From Ensifer oleiphilus (lineage in GTDB: Bacteria; Pseudomonadota; Alphaproteobacteria; Rhizobiales; Rhizobiaceae), in contig NZ_JABWDU010000002.1 of assembly GCF_013371465.1 (NCBI RefSeq), positions 1,177,313-1,241,312 of the forward strand: DNA of 64,000 nt. The letters are read 5' to 3'. The notes beneath the pieces were generated by a model. That model ran no database searches. It was not told where the DNA came from and was given only the letters and a program-made list of their open reading frames with translations. The stretch's first letter is position 1, and every line of letters starts with the position of its first letter. Shown piece by piece: positions 1-8,669 of this stretch. The position numbers and the translations under genes were made by a program.

Positions 1-3000
1 CGGCGGCTTGATGCGGAACCAGGCGAGATAAAGCGCCGGCAGGAACAGGAGCGTCAGCACCGTCCCAACGATGATGCCGCCCATCATCGCATAGGCCATC
101 GGCCCCCAGAAGATTTCCCGCGCGATCGGGATCAGGCCGAGGCTCGCGGCCGCGGCCGTCAGCATGATCGGCCGCATGCGGTGTTCGGTCGCCTCGCGCA
201 CTGCATCCCAGGCGGCCACCCCTTCCTTGCGCAGATCCTCGATCTGCACGACGAGGATCACCGAGTTGCGGATGAGAATGCCGATCAGCGCCAGCACGCC
301 CAGGATCGCGACGAAGCCGAGCGGCGCACCGCTTGGAAGCAGCGCCGCGACGACACCGATCAGCGCCAGTGGCGCCACGGCAAAGACCAGGAACAGCCGC
401 GAGAAACTCTGCAACTGGATCATCAGGATCGTCGCCATCACAAACAGCATCAGCGGCACGACAGCGGCAATCGGCGCCTGGCTCTTGGCGCTTTCCTCGA
501 TGGTCCCGCCGATCTCGATCTTGTAACCGTCCGGAAGTCCGGCACCAAAGGCCGCCACGTCCTTTTCCAACTGTGCGGAAACCGTCGAGGGTTGTGCCGT
601 GCCGTTGATCGCCGCCTTGACCGTGATCGTCGGCAGACGCGAGCGGCGCCAGACGACCGGCTGCTCCATCTCGTAGCGGAAATTGGCAACAGCTGCCAAG
701 GGCACGGAATTGCCGCTGGCGCCGGGAAGCTGGAGATCACGCAGCGTTTCGATCGATTGCCGCTCGGAGTCGCGCGCCCGGCCGATCACGTCGATCAGGT
801 AGATGTCGTCGCGCACCTGTGTGACAGTCGTTCCCCCGACGATGCCGTTGAGGGCATTCGCGATATCCTGTGAGGTCACGCCGAGTTGGCGCGCCTTGTC
901 CTGCAGCACGTCGACCTTGATCATGCGCGCCGGCTCGTTCCAATCGTAGACGATCTCGCCCAATTGCGGGTTGCGGCCGAGCACGGCGCTGAGATCGAGC
1001 GCATGCTTGCGCACCTGTTCGATATCCGGCCCGCTGACGCGGTACTGGATCGGTCGCCCGACCGGCGGTCCGATGTCGAGCAGCTTCACATAGGCATCCG
1101 TTCCCGGGAAAGTCTGCTTGAGATAGGCCTGCAGGTCGGCGCGCACCTTGTCGCGGACGTCGAGCCCCTTGGTGACGATGATCATCTGGCCGAAGGAGGG
1201 ATGCGGCGGCTGGACGTCGAAGGACAGCACGAAACGCACCGCCCCCTCGCCGACATAGCTCGACCAGCGCAACACATCCGGGTTGCCGGCAAGCTTCTCT
1301 TTCTCGAACTTCGCCATCTGTGCATTGGTTTCCTCGATCGAGGAATTCTGCGGCAGCGACCAATCGACGATGATCTCGGGTCTGTCCGAGGACGGAAAGA
1401 ACTGCTGCTGCACGAAACCCATTCCGAAGACCGAAAGACAGAAGATCGCGACCGTGGCGATGATCGTCGTCCAGCGCCAGTGCATGCAGAGATCGAGCAG
1501 CCTTGAAAACAGTCGCCCGACCCGACCTTTTTCTCCGGCATGCTGCTTCATCGTCTTCGGCAGGATGGTGATGCCGAGCAGCGGCGCGAAGATCACCGCA
1601 ACGATCCACGAGACGAGCAGCGAAATGGCGATGACGACGAACAGTGTGAAGGTAAACTCGCCGGCTGCGCTGTTGTTGAGGCCGATCGGGATGAATCCGG
1701 CAACGGTAACGAGTGTGCCCGTCAGCATCGGAAAGGCCGTCGAGGTATAGACATAGGTCGCCGCCTTGCGCAGCGAATCGCCGACCTCCAGCCGCGCTAC
1801 CATCATCTCCACCGCAATCATCGCATCGTCGACGAGCAGGCCAAGCGCGATGATCAGCGCGCCGAGCGAAACGCGCTGCAGCGAGATGCCCCAATAGGAC
1901 ATGAAGACGAATGTGATCGCCAGCGTCAGCGGAATGGAGAGCGCCACGACCAGGCCGGCGCGCATGCCCAGACTGACGAAGCTGACGGCAAGAACGATGA
2001 TCACCGCCTCGAACAGCGCCCGCGTGAAGCCGGAGACCGCCTCCTCGACCACGAGCGGCTGGTCGGACACCAGGTGAACGTCGACGCCGACAGGCAACCT
2101 CTGCTCCAGGCGCTCGATCTTCCGCTCCACCGCCTTGCCGAAATCGAGCAGATTGGAACCCTGCTTCATGCCGATCGCCAGCCCGATCGCCGGCCTGCCC
2201 TCGAAACGAAACAGGGCGGACGGCGGATCGACATAGCCGCGGCTGATCGTTGCTATGTCGCTGAGACGGAAGAAGCGATCATTGACCTGCAGGTTGACCG
2301 AACGGATGCTGTCTTCCGATGAAAACTGGCCGCCGACGCGAATGCTGACGCGCTCGCCTTCGGTCTGGATGACGCCAGAGGGTGAGACCGCATTCTGGGC
2401 CTGCAGCGTCTCGATCACCTGCTGCTGGTTGATGCCGAGTGCTGCGAGCTGGCGCGGCGAAAACTCGAGATAGATCACCTCGTCCTGCGCGCCGATCAGA
2501 TCGATCTTGCCAACGTTCGGGACCGTCAGGATATCGCGGCGCGCATTCTCGACATAGTCGCGCAGCTGCCGCGGGGTCAGTCCGTCGCCGGTAAAGGCAT
2601 AGATGTTGCCGAAAACGTCGCCGAAGCGGTCGTTGAAGGCAGGTCCGATGACACCCGACGGAAAATCCCCGCGAATGTCGTTGATCATGTTGCGAACCGT
2701 GACCCAGGTCGCCGCCACATTGCGCGCTTTCGTCTCCGGTTTCAGATTGACGAAGACCAGCGTCTGGCCCGGCGTCGTCATGCTCTTGGTGTAGTCGAGC
2801 GATTCCAGTTCCTCGAGCTTGCGCTCGATGCGCTCCGTGACCTGAAGCGTGGTTTCCTCAACCGAGGCGCCCGGCCAGGCGGCCGAGATCGTCATCGTCT
2901 TGATGGTAAAGGACGGGTCTTCCTCGCGCCCGAGCTCGACATAAGACGTGACGCCGAGCACGACGAAGACGATCATGAAGTACCAGACCATGGAGCTGTG

Positions 3001-3036
3001 ATCGAGCGCCCAGTCCGAAAGATTGAACTTCTTCAT
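1..3036 (-). CDS. RND efflux transporter permease, C-terminus cut by window edge
   Basis: Inner-membrane resistance-nodulation-division pump of the AcrB/HAE1 type, which would export drugs or solutes using the proton gradient. About 1012 residues are visible without a stop. The start is the ATG at 3036 (MKKFNLSDWALDHS), followed by the first membrane helix. The fourth-helix motif GLLVDDAMIAVE, with the Asp pair needed for proton relay, lies near residues 400-404. Two blocks of helices flank large periplasmic loops, as in the family. The start overlaps the stop of the upstream adaptor gene by ATGA, so the genes are translationally coupled. The last residues and any outer-membrane partner lie outside the window. 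The substrate cannot be read from sequence. Confidence 0.93.
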   Translation of the reverse strand, partial: MKKFNLSDWALDHSSMVWYFMIVFVVLGVTSYVELGREEDPSFTIKTMTISAAWPGASVEETTLQVTERIERKLEELESLDYTKSMTTPGQTLVFVNLKPETKARNVAATWVTVRNMINDIRGDFPSGVIGPAFNDRFGDVFGNIYAFTGDGLTPRQLRDYVENARRDILTVPNVGKIDLIGAQDEVIYLEFSPRQLAALGINQQQVIETLQAQNAVSPSGVIQTEGERVSIRVGGQFSSEDSIRSVNLQVNDRFFRLSDIATISRGYVDPPSALFRFEGRPAIGLAIGMKQGSNLLDFGKAVERKIERLEQRLPVGVDVHLVSDQPLVVEEAVSGFTRALFEAVIIVLAVSFVSLGMRAGLVVALSIPLTLAITFVFMSYWGISLQRVSLGALIIALGLLVDDAMIAVEMMVARLEVGDSLRKAATYVYTSTAFPMLTGTLVTVAGFIPIGLNNSAAGEFTFTLFVVIAISLLVSWIVAVIFAPLLGITILPKTMKQHAGEKGRVGRLFSRLLDLCMHWRWTTIIATVAIFCLSVFGMGFVQQQFFPSSDRPEIIVDWSLPQNSSIEETNAQMAKFEKEKLAGNPDVLRWSSYVGEGAVRFVLSFDVQPPHPSFGQMIIVTKGLDVRDKVRADLQAYLKQTFPGTDAYVKLLDIGPPVGRPIQYRVSGPDIEQVRKHALDLSAVLGRNPQLGEIVYDWNEPARMIKVDVLQDKARQLGVTSQDIANALNGIVGGTTVTQVRDDIYLIDVIGRARDSERQSIETLRDLQLPGASGNSVPLAAVANFRYEMEQPVVWRRSRLPTITVKAAINGTAQPSTVSAQLEKDVAAFGAGLPDGYKIEIGGTIEESAKSQAPIAAVVPLMLFVMATILMIQLQSFSRLFLVFAVAPLALIGVVAALLPSGAPLGFVAILGVLALIGILIRNSVILVVQIEDLRKEGVAAWDAVREATEHRMRPIMLTAAAASLGLIPIAREIFWGPMAYAMMGGIIVGTVLTLLFLPALYLAWFRIKPP

Positions 3037-4115
3037 GAACGCGCTCCGTCGGAAATCTTTACCTTCTGGCCTTCCTCAAGGCTGTGCGCGCCGGCGGTGG
3101 CGATGCGCTCTCCCGGCTTGAGCCCGGCGGTCACCGGTCTCAGTCCCCCGACATCCGCACCAACTTCGACCTCGCGTGCCGTGACATCGCCACCCCGTTC
3201 ATTGACGATCCAGACAAAACGCTTGCCCTCCCGCTCGAACACGGCGGTCGAAGGAATAAGCATGAGTTCATGCTCGGCGCCCTGTCGCGTCGCCGTAATG
3301 GTCGTTCCCAACCTGAACCCGACTGGCGGATTGTCGAGCGCAATCTTCACGCGCCGGGTTCGGGTGACAGGGTCGGCGGCCGGCGCGATCTCGCGCACCG
3401 TGCCGTTGACCTTGAGATCCGGATTGATCTGCAGCGCGACCGAAAAGGGCGTGCCGATCGGAAACAGCGCGATACCGTCGGGCACGTCGACGACCGCGTC
3501 GCGCTCGCCGGGCCTAGCTACGGTCACGACCATCTCGCCGGCCGACACCACCTGGCCGACCTCGGCCCCGGTCGCCGTGACAATGCCGTCAAAGTTGGAT
3601 TTCAGCTTGGTGTATGAGAGCTGTTCTTCGGACTTCGCCAGCCCAGCCGTCGCCCGTATAAGCGATGCCTGCGCCGCTTCGCGGCTTTGCTGGGCGCTGT
3701 CGACCGTGGCCTGGCTTTCCGTATCGGTTTTCAGCAGTGCGGTCAGGCGCTCTTCGGCAGCGGTTGCGTTGGAAAGCGTCGCTTCTGCGCTTGCCAGATC
3801 GGCTTTTGCCGACCGCAGCGCCAGTTCGAAGGCGGTGGGGTCGAGGGCGGCAAGCTCGGCGCCTGCCACCACCGCATCGCCGACGGTCACATCGCGGGCG
3901 ACAAGCCGGCCGATCACCCGAAAGCCAAGCTCCGTCTGCACCTTGGGCTGCACTTTTCCCGCAAAGCTCGCAGCTGCGTCAATGCGCTCGCTGACAATCA
4001 TCGACAGGACAGGACGAACGACCTCGGTCGCCTGCTCCTCTTCCTTCTGGCACCCTGCGAGCAGCAACAATACGGCAATAGGCAGGACCAGGTGCGGGAA
4101 TCTCGACCAGCTCAT
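3033..4115 (-). CDS. RND efflux periplasmic adaptor (MFP) lipoprotein, second of pair
   Basis: Membrane fusion protein of 360 residues that would link the RND pump to an outer-membrane channel. The N-terminus is a lipoprotein signal with lipobox L19-A20-G21-C22. A lipoyl-like segment, a coiled-coil hairpin (roughly residues 90-170) and a beta-barrel region follow in the family order. It overlaps both neighbours by 4 bp (ATGA), which places it in one operon between another adaptor and the pump. Two consecutive adaptors before one pump is a known RND arrangement, and they may act as a heteromeric adaptor. The specific substrate is unknown. Confidence 0.9.
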   Translation of the reverse strand: MSWSRFPHLVLPIAVLLLLAGCQKEEEQATEVVRPVLSMIVSERIDAAASFAGKVQPKVQTELGFRVIGRLVARDVTVGDAVVAGAELAALDPTAFELALRSAKADLASAEATLSNATAAEERLTALLKTDTESQATVDSAQQSREAAQASLIRATAGLAKSEEQLSYTKLKSNFDGIVTATGAEVGQVVSAGEMVVTVARPGERDAVVDVPDGIALFPIGTPFSVALQINPDLKVNGTVREIAPAADPVTRTRRVKIALDNPPVGFRLGTTITATRQGAEHELMLIPSTAVFEREGKRFVWIVNERGGDVTAREVEVGADVGGLRPVTAGLKPGERIATAGAHSLEEGQKVKISDGARS

Positions 4116-5215
4116 TTCGCCTGCTCCTCTGCCACCGCATGCACCACCAGGCCCGGGCGCAGGAATTTGCCGCCCTCCGCCACGACCTTCTCGCCGACCG
4201 AAAGCCCGGACGCGACCAGCACCCTGCCGCTTTCATAGGACTTCACCTCGATCGGCTTGAGACTGACCGTGCTGTCCCTGGGATCGACGATCCACACCGC
4301 CGGCTTGCCCTCGACGGCAGTGAGCGCCGTCCACGGCAGCGCGATCACCTTGGCGGGCTCGAAACGGGCGACACCCGTCACCGACGAGCCGAGCGTCATA
4401 CGCTCCGGCGTCTCCTGCATCGCCAGCTTCACCCGCACCGTGCCTGCCTTGTCGTCTATCGTCGGGGAAATCTCGCTCACCCGCGCGATCGACGTGACCG
4501 AGGGGTCGCTGACCAGCGCCAGCGTCACGTCCTCGCTCGCGGGCCGCATGAACAACAGGCCCTCGTGAACATTGAAGATGGCGTCCCGCGGACCGTCCTT
4601 GGCAACGGAGAACATGGTTTGCGCCGCCTGTACCACTTGTCCCACCTCGGCATGTCGCACCGTGACGATGCCGGCAGCACTCGACCGCAGCTCCGTATAG
4701 GACAGGGCGGTTCGCGCACTCTCCAGTTCCGCGTTGGCAGCATCGAGCGCACTTGTAGCGGTGCGCGCGGCCGTTTCGGCCTGGTCGAGATCACGGCGCG
4801 TCGTAAAGCCTTGCGCCATCAGCGTGTTTTGCCGTGCCAAAGTCGCTGAGGCCTGCCGCACCTGCGCTTCTGCGGCCTTTACCGCCGCTTCGGAAGCTTG
4901 AACATCGGCTTCCTGTTCGCGCGGGTCGATCTTCGCCAGAAGCTCGCCTTCATCGACATGAGCGCCGACGTCGGCGAACCATTGCGTCACCTGGCCACTG
5001 ACGCGAAAGGCAAGGTTCGCCTGCACATGCGCCACGACCTCACCTGTCAGGGTGACGGTCTGCTGGTAATCGGTGAGCGCAGCTTCGACGATCCGAACAG
5101 TTGTTTCCGGCCTTGCGGCCTCCGCCTCCTGCTTCTCGCACGAGGCCAGCAGAAGCGTGGAGGCGAGCACGATCGCCCAACCACAGTGCCGCACGCTGCA
5201 TGTGAACTGCGCCAT
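4112..5215 (-). CDS. RND efflux periplasmic adaptor (MFP) lipoprotein, first of pair
   Basis: First gene of the efflux operon, about 367 residues. It has a lipoprotein signal ending in L-A-S-C just after the first hydrophobic stretch, then the usual lipoyl, coiled-coil and beta-barrel regions of RND adaptors (for example a V-A-H-V-Q-A-N-L lipoyl half). The ATG at 5215 is chosen over a GTG at 5224; GGAG motifs precede both at imperfect spacing, so the start is uncertain by three codons. It overlaps the second adaptor by ATGA. No regulator gene adjoins the operon in the window. Confidence 0.88.
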   Translation of the reverse strand: MAQFTCSVRHCGWAIVLASTLLLASCEKQEAEAARPETTVRIVEAALTDYQQTVTLTGEVVAHVQANLAFRVSGQVTQWFADVGAHVDEGELLAKIDPREQEADVQASEAAVKAAEAQVRQASATLARQNTLMAQGFTTRRDLDQAETAARTATSALDAANAELESARTALSYTELRSSAAGIVTVRHAEVGQVVQAAQTMFSVAKDGPRDAIFNVHEGLLFMRPASEDVTLALVSDPSVTSIARVSEISPTIDDKAGTVRVKLAMQETPERMTLGSSVTGVARFEPAKVIALPWTALTAVEGKPAVWIVDPRDSTVSLKPIEVKSYESGRVLVASGLSVGEKVVAEGGKFLRPGLVVHAVAEEQAK

Positions 5216-5417
5216 ACGCTCCACCCGGCTCCAGCAATGGTCGGGGCACTTTCAAATGCCCGCCAACAGACAAGATGCGCCTCGCCTCCGTGGCGAGGAT
5301 GCCAACAAAGTCGCATACTTGGCCGGTGTCTGGAAGTCCTCAGTCTGCAAACAGCGCTGCGACCGATGGTGGCAGCGCTGCTCGACACACGCAGGAAAGA
5401 AGCTCAGGGTGAGGCGG

Positions 5418-5804
5418 TTAAACGCCCTCGCGCCTGGTAGCCGTGGCGATCAGATGACCGATCGAGATCTCGTTGAACGGTTTGTCGATCCTGGGGACGC
5501 CGCGCAGATGCACAGGAAAGATGTCCGCATTGCCGTAGCCGCTGGTGAACCCGAAACACAGGCCGCGGGCAATGATCGCGTCGGCAACCGCAAAGCTCGT
5601 CTCATTCTCGAGATTGACATCGAGCATGATGAAATCGAACGTCTGTGCCGAAATGAGCTGCATCGCCTGCTCGGCGTTGGTCGCGATCTGCACGTTGGAG
5701 ATGCCGATGGATGTCAGGATTTCCTCCGCATCCATGGCGATGATGAAATTGTCTTCCAGAACGAGCACAGTTCTGATCGACGGTGGAATCTCGATCGTTG
5801 GCAT
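5418..5804 (-). CDS. Single-domain response regulator (receiver only)
   Basis: CheY-like receiver of about 128 residues with no output domain. Visible are the acidic pocket (V-L-E-D-N), the phosphoacceptor Asp in M-L-D-V-N, the Thr/Ser switch in F-T-S-G and the Lys of D-K-P-F. Start ATG 5804 has AGGTGG five bases upstream; a GTG at 5813 is the longer alternative. No histidine kinase adjoins it. Single receivers in alphaproteobacteria often act in phosphorelays with HWE/HisKA_2 kinases, so the HWE kinase at 32733 is one conceivable partner, but nothing in the sequence links them. Confidence 0.85.
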   Translation of the reverse strand: MPTIEIPPSIRTVLVLEDNFIIAMDAEEILTSIGISNVQIATNAEQAMQLISAQTFDFIMLDVNLENETSFAVADAIIARGLCFGFTSGYGNADIFPVHLRGVPRIDKPFNEISIGHLIATATRREGV

Positions 5805-5966
5805 TCGGTCCACCTTTCACGCAGGCCTGTTTGCGAAGGCGTTTACGACCTGCGCAATGAAGCAATGAGCTATAGGCCCGATAAGACTTTGGGGCATTTA
5901 AAAAAGACATGTTGCCCTTCATCCCTGCCGCAGCCTGATCACATCTTCTCTTCGAGTGCGCGCGAA

Positions 5967-5991
5967 GGAACAACGCGCGCGGCCGGGCGTT
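5967..5991 (+). promoter_or_regulatory. Candidate EcfG (RpoE2) general stress promoter of dps
   Basis: GGAAC at 5967-5971 and CGTT at 5988-5991 are separated by 16 bases, which fits the EcfG/RpoE2 consensus known from rhizobia (GGAAC, 16-17 bases, CGTT). It points at dps, whose start codon is at 6080, giving a leader of roughly 80 bases. dps-like genes are typical members of the alphaproteobacterial general stress regulon. The motif match is seen directly; use by sigma EcfG is inferred. Confidence 0.65.
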
Positions 5992-6079
5992 CAATGGAAA
6001 GCGGCGCAGGGGCGGATGGCAGCCGCGTGCCCGCACCACGTCACGAATATGATTTCCCGAAGCAGATTGGAGAAAGATC

Positions 6080-6592
6080 ATGGCACAGGCAGCCTCCGTG
6101 CTGAAACCGAAGGTCAAGGACGAGGAATTCGACATCGGGCTGAAGAAGGCCTATCGTCAGCAGATGGCGGCCGCCCTCTCCGACATTCTCGCCGACACCT
6201 ACAAGCTCGTCATCAAGAGCCACATCTATCACTGGAACGTCGTCGGCCCGCTGTTCAAGCCGCTGCATGAGCTGACCGAAGAACACTACAATACCCTTTT
6301 CAAGGCGACCGACATCATCGCCGAACGCATCCGCGCGCTTGGCCATCTCGCTCCGGCAAAACTCGGCGAGGCCAACCAGTTCGCTCCGACGAGCGCGTCG
6401 GTCAACCACACGACGGCGGCCGATATGGTCGCAGACCTCATTGCCGACCACGAGGCAGCGGTCCGGCGCATGCGCGAAGCCGGGGTGAAAGCCGATGAGA
6501 ACGACGACCTTGTGACGACGGACATGCTGACCGATCGCCTCACGTTCCACGAAAAGGCACTGTGGATGCTGCGAGCGATCGTCGCGGCCTGA
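6080..6592 (+). CDS. dps: Dps family DNA-binding/ferritin-like stress protein
   Basis: Protein of 170 residues in the Dps family, which stores iron, detoxifies peroxide and protects DNA in starved cells. The ferroxidase signature is present: H-I-Y-H-W-N-V-V-G-P near residues 48-57, followed by the long helix with H-E-L-T-E-E-H-Y. Length agrees with the family. A Lys-bearing N-terminal tail (A-S-V-L-K-P-K-V-K-D) could contact DNA. GGAG lies eight bases before the ATG. The gene stands alone, preceded by an EcfG-type promoter and followed by a GC-rich hairpin. Confidence 0.93.
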   Translation: MAQAASVLKPKVKDEEFDIGLKKAYRQQMAAALSDILADTYKLVIKSHIYHWNVVGPLFKPLHELTEEHYNTLFKATDIIAERIRALGHLAPAKLGEANQFAPTSASVNHTTAADMVADLIADHEAAVRRMREAGVKADENDDLVTTDMLTDRLTFHEKALWMLRAIVAA

Positions 6593-6615
6593 CGACACCG
6601 CCATGACTTGCCCTG

Positions 6616-6637
6616 GGCCCCGCCATGCGGCGGGGTC
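6616..6637 (+). terminator. GC-rich hairpin after dps
   Basis: An inverted repeat (ccccgcc, loop atgc, ggcgggg, extended by two outer pairs) lies 24 bases after the dps stop and before the converging Crp/Fnr gene. There is no T-tract, so it may stop transcription only partly or stabilise the mRNA 3' end. Confidence 0.45.
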
Positions 6638-6749
6638 CGGACCGCTCCCGAACTCAACCTCCGTTCGACGCAGATGGCCAACACCGCGCCGGTCGCCGTA
6701 TGCTCGGCACCATTCCGGCTAACTGTGCCTTACTCTCCACCGCCGAATG

Positions 6750-7505
6750 TCAGATCAGCGGCCGCTTGGTCTCGCTGAAACCTTCCCAGCCGGCGATAGC
6801 CAGCAGGCCGTCGATGTCGCGGACATTGCAGCCCTTGTCGGCCCAACGGATCATGCCGCGCTCGGCCAGCTTCTTCAGCGTCTTGTTGGTGTGGACGATC
6901 GAAAGGCCAAGCGTATCGGCCACGTGCTGCTGGGTGATGGGGATGGCCACGCGGCTGCCGTTGAAGAGGTCGAGCGCCTTGGCGCGCTGGTAAAGGAAGG
7001 CGATAAGATAGGCGGCGCGCTCCAGTGCGGACCGCCGCCCGATGCTCAGGAGGTTCTCGTCGAGGATGCGCTCTTCACGCGCTGCAATCCATGTCAGATC
7101 GTAGGCGAGGTCGGGATAGCTGCTGTAGAGCCGATTGAGCTTGCCGCGTTCGAAGACGCAAAGCGTGACAGGGGAGAGCGCCTCGATCGAGTGCTGCATT
7201 TCCCCCATGAGGCTACCCTGTAGCCCGACGAGATCGCCGGGCATGATGTAGTTGAGGATCTGCCGCCGCCCATCGTCGAGCATCTTGTAGCGAAAGCCCC
7301 AGCCGGTCAGCACGGTAAACAGATGCGCGCTGTGCGAGCCTTCCACCAGGATCGTCGCCCCGCTGTCGACTGCGAGCTCTCCGGTCTTGAATTCCGAAAT
7401 GAACGCCAGCTCGTCCGCGGTAAATGCCCGGAAGTGATCGAGCTTGCGCAAGGGACAGCTTTCACACGGGGTACGTTTGTCGTTGCGCGTTGCCGTTCCG
7501 GCCAT
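6750..7505 (-). CDS. Crp/Fnr family transcriptional regulator
   Basis: About 251 residues. An N-terminal cyclic-nucleotide-binding-like beta roll (roughly 30-150) is followed by a C-terminal winged helix with the recognition segment I-T-Q-Q-H-V-A-D-T-L-G-L-S-I-V-H-T-N-K-T. A C-E-S-C pair near residues 13-16 and a Cys in T-L-C-V-F recall FNR-type proteins. However, the further N-terminal Cys of a four-Cys Fe-S ligand set is not seen, so redox sensing is doubtful. ATG 7505 is chosen over a TTG one codon upstream. It is convergent with dps and divergent from the SDR gene. Targets are unknown. Confidence 0.88.
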   Translation of the reverse strand: MAGTATRNDKRTPCESCPLRKLDHFRAFTADELAFISEFKTGELAVDSGATILVEGSHSAHLFTVLTGWGFRYKMLDDGRRQILNYIMPGDLVGLQGSLMGEMQHSIEALSPVTLCVFERGKLNRLYSSYPDLAYDLTWIAAREERILDENLLSIGRRSALERAAYLIAFLYQRAKALDLFNGSRVAIPITQQHVADTLGLSIVHTNKTLKKLAERGMIRWADKGCNVRDIDGLLAIAGWEGFSETKRPLI

Positions 7506-7716
7506 CAATCCATCCGATACATGTTGCGGCAGTCCACCTCGGCTACCATGGTCCTGATCGGAACTAGCGTGCCGGGCCGGGGCGGCAAGGTTTGCCCTGC
7601 CAAAAACGGATAGATTTCAGGTGCTTCCTCGTTTCGAACAAATGACCGCCACGATGGACAGCCGTCAGGTCGTGCCCTATCTCTTGCATCAGATCCTGCC
7701 CGCTGGAGCCGCCGCC

Positions 7717-8574
7717 ATGTCTCATCCCGCCTTTGCCGCCGATCACCTTGCCGTCGTCACCGGTGCCGCCTCCGGCATCGGCCTTGCCAGCGCTCGGCGC
7801 TTTGCGCGGTTCGGGATGCGCGTTGTGCTCGCCGATCTCGAGGGTGAGCGCCTGACGCAAGCCGCAGCGGAGGTCGCGGAGCTTTCGCCGCATGGCACGA
7901 CATACGTTGTCGCCATTCCCACCGATGTCTCCCGTCTTGAGAATATCGAAGCTCTGCAGCACGCCGCGCGCGAGCGCTTCGGTTCCGTCCACGTGCTGAT
8001 GAACAATGCCGGCATTCAGCCGGGCAGCGCCATGTTCGGCCCGCAGGCAAACTGGGAGGCAGTGCTCGCCGTCAATCTCTGGGGCGTCATCAATGGTTCG
8101 CGTGTGTTCGCGCCGCACATGACCGCTCACGGGCAACCGGCCGTGATCATCAACACCGGCTCGAAGCAGGGCATCACCACGCCTCCAGGCGACCCCGCCT
8201 ACAATGTTTCGAAGGCCGGCGTGAAGGCGTTCACCGAGGCGCTCGAACATGAGTTGCGCAACATCGCCGGAGGCAAGCTTCACGCCCATCTGCTCATTCC
8301 CGGTTTCGTCTATACGTCGCTCACCGCCAACGGCCGCACGGAAAAGCCCGAGGGCGCCTGGACGCCGGATCAGACCGTCGACTTCATGATGGAAAGCCTT
8401 GAGCGGGGCGACTTCTACATTCTCTGCCCCGACAACGACGTCAGCAGGTCAACCGACGAAAAGCGCATCCTGTGGGCAGCCGGCGACATCGTCGAGAACC
8501 GGCCGCCGCTGTCGCGCTGGCATCCGGATTATGCCGACGCTTTCAAAGCCTTTCTCTCCGAGGACCGATACTGA
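7717..8574 (+). CDS. Short-chain dehydrogenase/reductase
   Basis: NAD(P)-dependent oxidoreductase of about 285 residues. The cofactor motif T-G-A-A-S-G-I-G sits near the N-terminus, N-N-A-G follows, and the catalytic set is Ser in N-T-G-S-K with Tyr and Lys in Y-N-V-S-K. The start ATG 7717 is preceded by GGAG at nine bases. The open frame extends upstream to a GTG at 7621, but that extension does not resemble the fold. The C-terminus carries about 40 residues beyond the core fold. The gene is close to the VOC-esterase fusion gene in the same direction; the substrate is unknown. Confidence 0.88.
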   Translation: MSHPAFAADHLAVVTGAASGIGLASARRFARFGMRVVLADLEGERLTQAAAEVAELSPHGTTYVVAIPTDVSRLENIEALQHAARERFGSVHVLMNNAGIQPGSAMFGPQANWEAVLAVNLWGVINGSRVFAPHMTAHGQPAVIINTGSKQGITTPPGDPAYNVSKAGVKAFTEALEHELRNIAGGKLHAHLLIPGFVYTSLTANGRTEKPEGAWTPDQTVDFMMESLERGDFYILCPDNDVSRSTDEKRILWAAGDIVENRPPLSRWHPDYADAFKAFLSEDRY

Positions 8575-8669
8575 TTTTCCGTCTGGGTTGAACACAGCGT
8601 TCTCCGGCGGAGTTCTGGCGCGGACGACCCGCATGTGGTTTGTGAGCGCATCATACAGGGAGACGAACG

